8,995 bases of DNA from an uncultured Verrucomicrobiota bacterium (GTDB taxonomy: Bacteria; Verrucomicrobiota; Kiritimatiellia; RFP12; UBA3636). Positions 6,982 to 8,995 of the stretch are shown one piece after another. Within the stretch, counting starts at the first letter, position 1. Every line of letters begins with the position of its first letter. The stretch lies in NCBI GenBank assembly GCA_946612175.1, contig CAMOEO010000107.1, forward strand, positions 1 through 8,995, in the 5' to 3' direction. The notes below the pieces were generated by a model. The model made no database searches. It was given only the letters and a program-made list of their open reading frames with translations, and was not told the DNA's origin. A program made the translations under genes and the position numbers.

Positions 6982-7802
6982 GCGTGGTTCTCCCAGCGGA
7001 CGCGCGTCGCGGCGGGAACGGCCGCCTCGCAGACCTCGAGCAGCAGCCGGCCGGCGAGGGGGCTTTCCGCCTCCTCGCCCAGTTCCGACAGTTCCGCCTT
7101 CATCCGTTTCACGACTTTCTCCCGCAGCGCGTAGGCCCGCGATTTTCCGGTTTGCAGCCCTTCGAGGACCGCCGCATCCGTCAGCGGCACGTCCTGGGCC
7201 GTCGCATACAAAAGGAGCGCGACCGCGGATTTTTCCACGCCGAGCTTCGCGGCGGTGCGGGAGAGGGCGTCTTCGATCTGGCGGCGGAGCGGCTCCGCGT
7301 CGAGGAGGTCCGCCGCGTCGGGCGCGGCGTCGCCGGCCTGCAGCGCGGCGGCGGCCTCGTCCGCGGGCGCGCCCTCCCAGACGAGGCGGCGGCGGCCGTC
7401 CTCGCCGCGCAGCGTGCGCGGCCTCCAGCCCTTGAGGGCGGCGATCCAGTCCACGACGATGTCGTGCACGCGGCCGGACGCGGCGCCGAAGAGCGTGCCG
7501 CAGACGAAGTCGCGCATCGCGAGGCCCTCCGCGCGGATGCGGTGGGCGAACCAGAGCTTGAGCGGCTTGGCGCCCTCGCGCGAGCCCCTGAGCTGGAAGA
7601 AGGCGTCGAAGAACGCGACGGGATCCTCGCCCTGCGTCTCCTCCGGCGAAACGCCGCAGGCCGCGAGCCGCCGCATCATCGCGGGGACGATCTGCGCGCG
7701 GAGGCGGCGGGCGTCCTCCTCGCCGCACCCCGCCACGGAGCAGATCTCGAACCACTGCCGCCAGGCCCCGTCGCCGGCGTATCGGTCTTGCGTGTCGTCC
7801 AT
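6978..7802 (-). CDS. Divergent RNA polymerase sigma-factor-like protein
   Basis: A 274-residue soluble protein with no membrane segment. The C-terminal part (about 170-240) reads like sigma region 4. A helical segment ending in VALLLYATAQDVPLTDAAVLEGLQTG is followed by KSRAYALREKVVKRMKAEL, the usual place of the DNA-contacting helix and the arginine-rich tail of ECF sigma factors. The N-terminal part (about 14-128) is helical and contains FFDAFFQLRGSREGAKPLK, LWFAHRIRAEG and DFVCGTLFGAASGR. It does not show the normal region 2 motifs needed to bind core polymerase and melt the -10 box. An acidic Ala-rich linker (142-170) separates the halves. The ATG at 7802 has AAGGAG 9 bases ahead. The stop overlaps the VWA start, so the two are co-translated. 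It could be a far-diverged sigma factor or a DNA-binding regulator that kept only region 4. Confidence in the gene is high, in the function moderate. Confidence 0.75.
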   Translation of the reverse strand: MDDTQDRYAGDGAWRQWFEICSVAGCGEEDARRLRAQIVPAMMRRLAACGVSPEETQGEDPVAFFDAFFQLRGSREGAKPLKLWFAHRIRAEGLAMRDFVCGTLFGAASGRVHDIVVDWIAALKGWRPRTLRGEDGRRRLVWEGAPADEAAAALQAGDAAPDAADLLDAEPLRRQIEDALSRTAAKLGVEKSAVALLLYATAQDVPLTDAAVLEGLQTGKSRAYALREKVVKRMKAELSELGEEAESPLAGRLLLEVCEAAVPAATRVRWENHA

Positions 7803-7811
7803 CGTGGAATT

Positions 7812-7817
7812 CTCCTT
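7812..7817 (-). promoter_or_regulatory. Ribosome binding site of the sigma-like gene, abutting a long stem
   Basis: AAGGAG on the minus strand lies 9 bases before the ATG at 7802 and fixes that start. Its first two A bases are also the last two of a 10-base inverted repeat arm (7825-7816). Pairing of that arm with 7892-7883 would place a helix directly beside the site and might limit ribosome access. Confidence 0.6.
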
Positions 7818-7892
7818 CGTCTGCCCCCTAAAGGAACCGTCCCCCGCGTTTTTCCGCGTACGGCGAAAGAGCTGCTCCGACCGGCAGACGAA
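7816..7892. repeat. Nested palindromic element between transposase and sigma-like genes
   Basis: The outer arms TTCGTCTGCC (7816-7825) and GGCAGACGAA (7883-7892) are a perfect 10-base inverted repeat. Inside them CCGT (7837-7840) pairs with ACGG (7860-7863), and CGCG (7845-7848) pairs with CGCG (7855-7858) around TTTTTC. The stretch AAAGGAACCGTCCCCC (7830-7845) resembles a motif I recall beside many IS200-like/RAYT genes; this is recollection and was not checked. The element begins 11 bases after the transposase stop. It may be a REP-type hairpin mobilised by that enzyme, or the structured leader of the sigma-like mRNA, or both. Confidence 0.5.
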
Positions 7893-7903
7893 CAGGATGA
7901 GCC

Positions 7904-8923
7904 TTATGCCGAACGGGGCGTTTCACGGACGCCCGCCGCCGCCGAAAGCGCCAGGAACGGACACCGGTCGAACAATGCTTCGGCCTTGCGCCGCAGGCGT
8001 TCCGGGAGCGCCCCCGCGACGCGCTTCAGGAACGCCGCGCTTCCCAGAACCCCGCCGTGCAGGAAGCCGGCCGACTGCCGCCGCAGCAGCGCCCGTAGCG
8101 AACCGGCGCGGATTGGACGGCCCTTGTCGTCCGTCTCCACCACGTCGTCCGCCGGATCCGGCGCCTCGTCCGAACCGGGCTCCGCCTGCGACGATACGCC
8201 GACACGGTCCTGAATCTTGCCTGCAATCGCATCGCAACAGGCCTTGCGGGCCTGCTCCCAGGTTGAATCCTCCGCCCGACACGCCCGCGAAACCAGTCCA
8301 CGGAGGCCGTCCTGCGCGAGCGCGTCGCCCTTGCAACCGGCGCCGTAGCCGGTCCACCTGGAATCCTCGGGCGCGTCCACCATCGCCGCTCGGACGGGAT
8401 TGAGGTGGACGTACCCCGCCACGGTCATCAGCGCACGGAAGGAGCCTTCGAGAAGAATGCTCTTGAAGCGGCCTTCCCAGATCGTGCCGGTGTTCTCATG
8501 ACGCCGGTTGTAGTCCTGCGTGTAGGTTTCCTTGAACGTCTTGCAGAACTGGGAGAGATCGTACATCCGCGCGCGCATGCGGGCCTTCTCGTCCAGAACG
8601 CGCCACTCCTGCTTCCTCGCCGTCCACTTCTCCCACTTCTCCAGCACCTTCCGGAACCGGGGCGTCCCGTACAGCGCCTCCATTCTCCGAAGCAGCTCCG
8701 CGTCCGAAACGGCCTTCTTCCTCGGCACCCGGACCAATAGATGGAAGTGGTTCGACATGATTGCGAACGTGTAGAGCTCCACCCCCGAGAACGCCGCCGC
8801 CGCCCGGATCATCCCGAGCAGAATCGACTTCTCCTTCTCGTCGATGAGAAACCGCTTCCCCCCGATCCGGCTCACCACGTGGTAAAACCCCTCGCCATCG
8901 ACCTTGACCCTCGGCCGTCTCAT
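7904..8923 (-). CDS. REP-associated tyrosine transposase (RAYT, Y1/HUH family) with C-terminal extension
   Basis: A 339-residue Y1 transposase of the IS200-like/REP-associated group, a single-strand DNA nuclease that cuts beside hairpins. The N-terminus is typical (MRRPRVKVDGEGFYHVVSRI). The HUH motif is intact in MSNHFHLLVRVP (56-67: His59, Phe60, His61). The nucleophile is probably Tyr134 in FKETYTQDYN (130-139), followed by GTIWEGRFKS (146-155) and YVHLNPVRAAMV (171-182). Residues from about 196 form an extension, with an acidic linker (about 245-270) and a conserved-looking tail AGFLHGGVLGSAAFLKRV (285-302). The ATG at 8923 is chosen because GGGAGG lies 6 bases ahead and the protein then begins like its relatives. 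An in-frame TTG at 8983 overlaps the -10 box. The enzyme looks complete. Such genes are usually single-copy, host-domesticated proteins that spread short REP repeats in place of themselves. Confidence 0.9.
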   Translation of the reverse strand: MRRPRVKVDGEGFYHVVSRIGGKRFLIDEKEKSILLGMIRAAAAFSGVELYTFAIMSNHFHLLVRVPRKKAVSDAELLRRMEALYGTPRFRKVLEKWEKWTARKQEWRVLDEKARMRARMYDLSQFCKTFKETYTQDYNRRHENTGTIWEGRFKSILLEGSFRALMTVAGYVHLNPVRAAMVDAPEDSRWTGYGAGCKGDALAQDGLRGLVSRACRAEDSTWEQARKACCDAIAGKIQDRVGVSSQAEPGSDEAPDPADDVVETDDKGRPIRAGSLRALLRRQSAGFLHGGVLGSAAFLKRVAGALPERLRRKAEALFDRCPFLALSAAAGVRETPRSA

Positions 8924-8973
8924 CTCGCGCCTCCCGCGGCTCCCCCGCCCTTTCCGTCGAATTCGCTTCTCAT
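8920..8973 (-). CDS. Possible 17-codon leaderless upstream ORF
   Basis: An ATG at 8973 opens a frame MRSEFDGKGGGAAGGAR ending in TGA at 8922-8920. That TGA overlaps the transposase ATG as ATGA. The ATG lies exactly 8 bases after the -10 box TAGATT, the same spacing seen at the GH36 and symporter starts. It could therefore be the first codon of a leaderless mRNA that couples translation into the transposase. The peptide is Gly-rich and resembles nothing I know. It may only be untranslated leader. Confidence 0.35.
   Translation of the reverse strand: MRSEFDGKGGGAAGGAR
8930..8935 (-). promoter_or_regulatory. Ribosome binding site of the transposase gene
   Basis: GGGAGG on the minus strand is 6 bases before the ATG at 8923. 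It decides the start against the upstream in-frame TTG at 8983, which has no such site and lies at the edge of the -10 box. Confidence 0.6.
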
Positions 8974-8981
8974 GAGTCCGC

Positions 8982-8988
8982 AATCTAC
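8982..8988 (-). promoter_or_regulatory. -10 box upstream of the transposase
   Basis: GTAGATT on the minus strand gives TAGATT at 8987-8982. Eight bases separate it from the ATG of the short ORF at 8973. The -35 region lies outside the window, so this rests on the match to the other two promoter boxes in sequence and spacing. Confidence 0.5.
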
Positions 8989-8995
8989 CACACCC

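Noticed and set aside
7916..7934. GGGCG...CGCCC hairpin at the end of the transposase gene
   Set aside because: It has only 5 bp with a 9-base loop, lies inside coding sequence, and is expected by chance at this base composition.
8924..8983. TTG start for the transposase at 8983
   Set aside because: It overlaps the -10 box, has no ribosome binding site, and adds an Arg-rich leader not typical of the family. The ATG at 8923 has GGGAGG at 6 bases.
1..8995. CRISPR arrays, tRNA or rRNA genes, riboswitches
   Set aside because: No regularly spaced direct repeats, no tRNA-like cloverleaf with a T-loop, and no long non-coding stretch that could hold a riboswitch or rRNA.

Overview
This is a very GC-rich bacterial window with seven protein-coding genes packed almost end to end. 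No stretch over about 100 bases lacks a gene. The gene content suggests a PVC-group bacterium, perhaps Kiritimatiellota, Lentisphaerota or a Verrucomicrobia relative. The pointers are a Sip1/raffinose-synthase-type GH36 enzyme, a YfbK-like VWA protein paired with a divergent sigma-like protein, a REP-associated (RAYT-type) Y1 transposase with a long C-terminal extension, and promoters placed so close to start codons that the mRNAs should be leaderless. This assignment is inferred from gene families and was not tested against a database.

Layout. 1-1049 (+): a sigma54-type AAA+ activator with a Fis-type helix-turn-helix; its N-terminus lies outside the window. 1100-3148 (+): a GH36/raffinose-synthase-family alpha-galactosidase behind a strong sigma70-like promoter. 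It overlaps by 4 bases a small DUF486/DMT-type membrane protein (3145-3498, +). 4482-3505 (-): a bile-acid:sodium-symporter-family transporter, convergent with the DUF486 gene. The two stop codons form the ends of a 12-base palindrome, and a strong hairpin lies beside it. 7802-6978 and 6981-4567 (-): a two-gene unit with an ATGA overlap, encoding a divergent sigma-region-4-like protein and a membrane-anchored VWA/DUF3520 protein. 8923-7904 (-): the RAYT-type transposase. A nested palindromic element lies between it and the sigma-like gene, and a possible 17-codon leaderless ORF precedes it.

How the parts may work together. The GH36 enzyme and the DUF486 protein look co-translated, so they probably form a small carbohydrate-use unit. 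The upstream activator could be its regulator, but the visible GH36 promoter is sigma70-like, so this is unproven. The sigma-like and VWA pair has the layout of a sigma factor with a membrane-bound partner: a cytoplasmic N-terminal domain, one membrane helix, then an external VWA domain. It is the best candidate here for a little-described system. The GH36, symporter and transposase genes share a GGTAG-R-N-T box exactly 8 bases before an ATG, a striking common promoter design.
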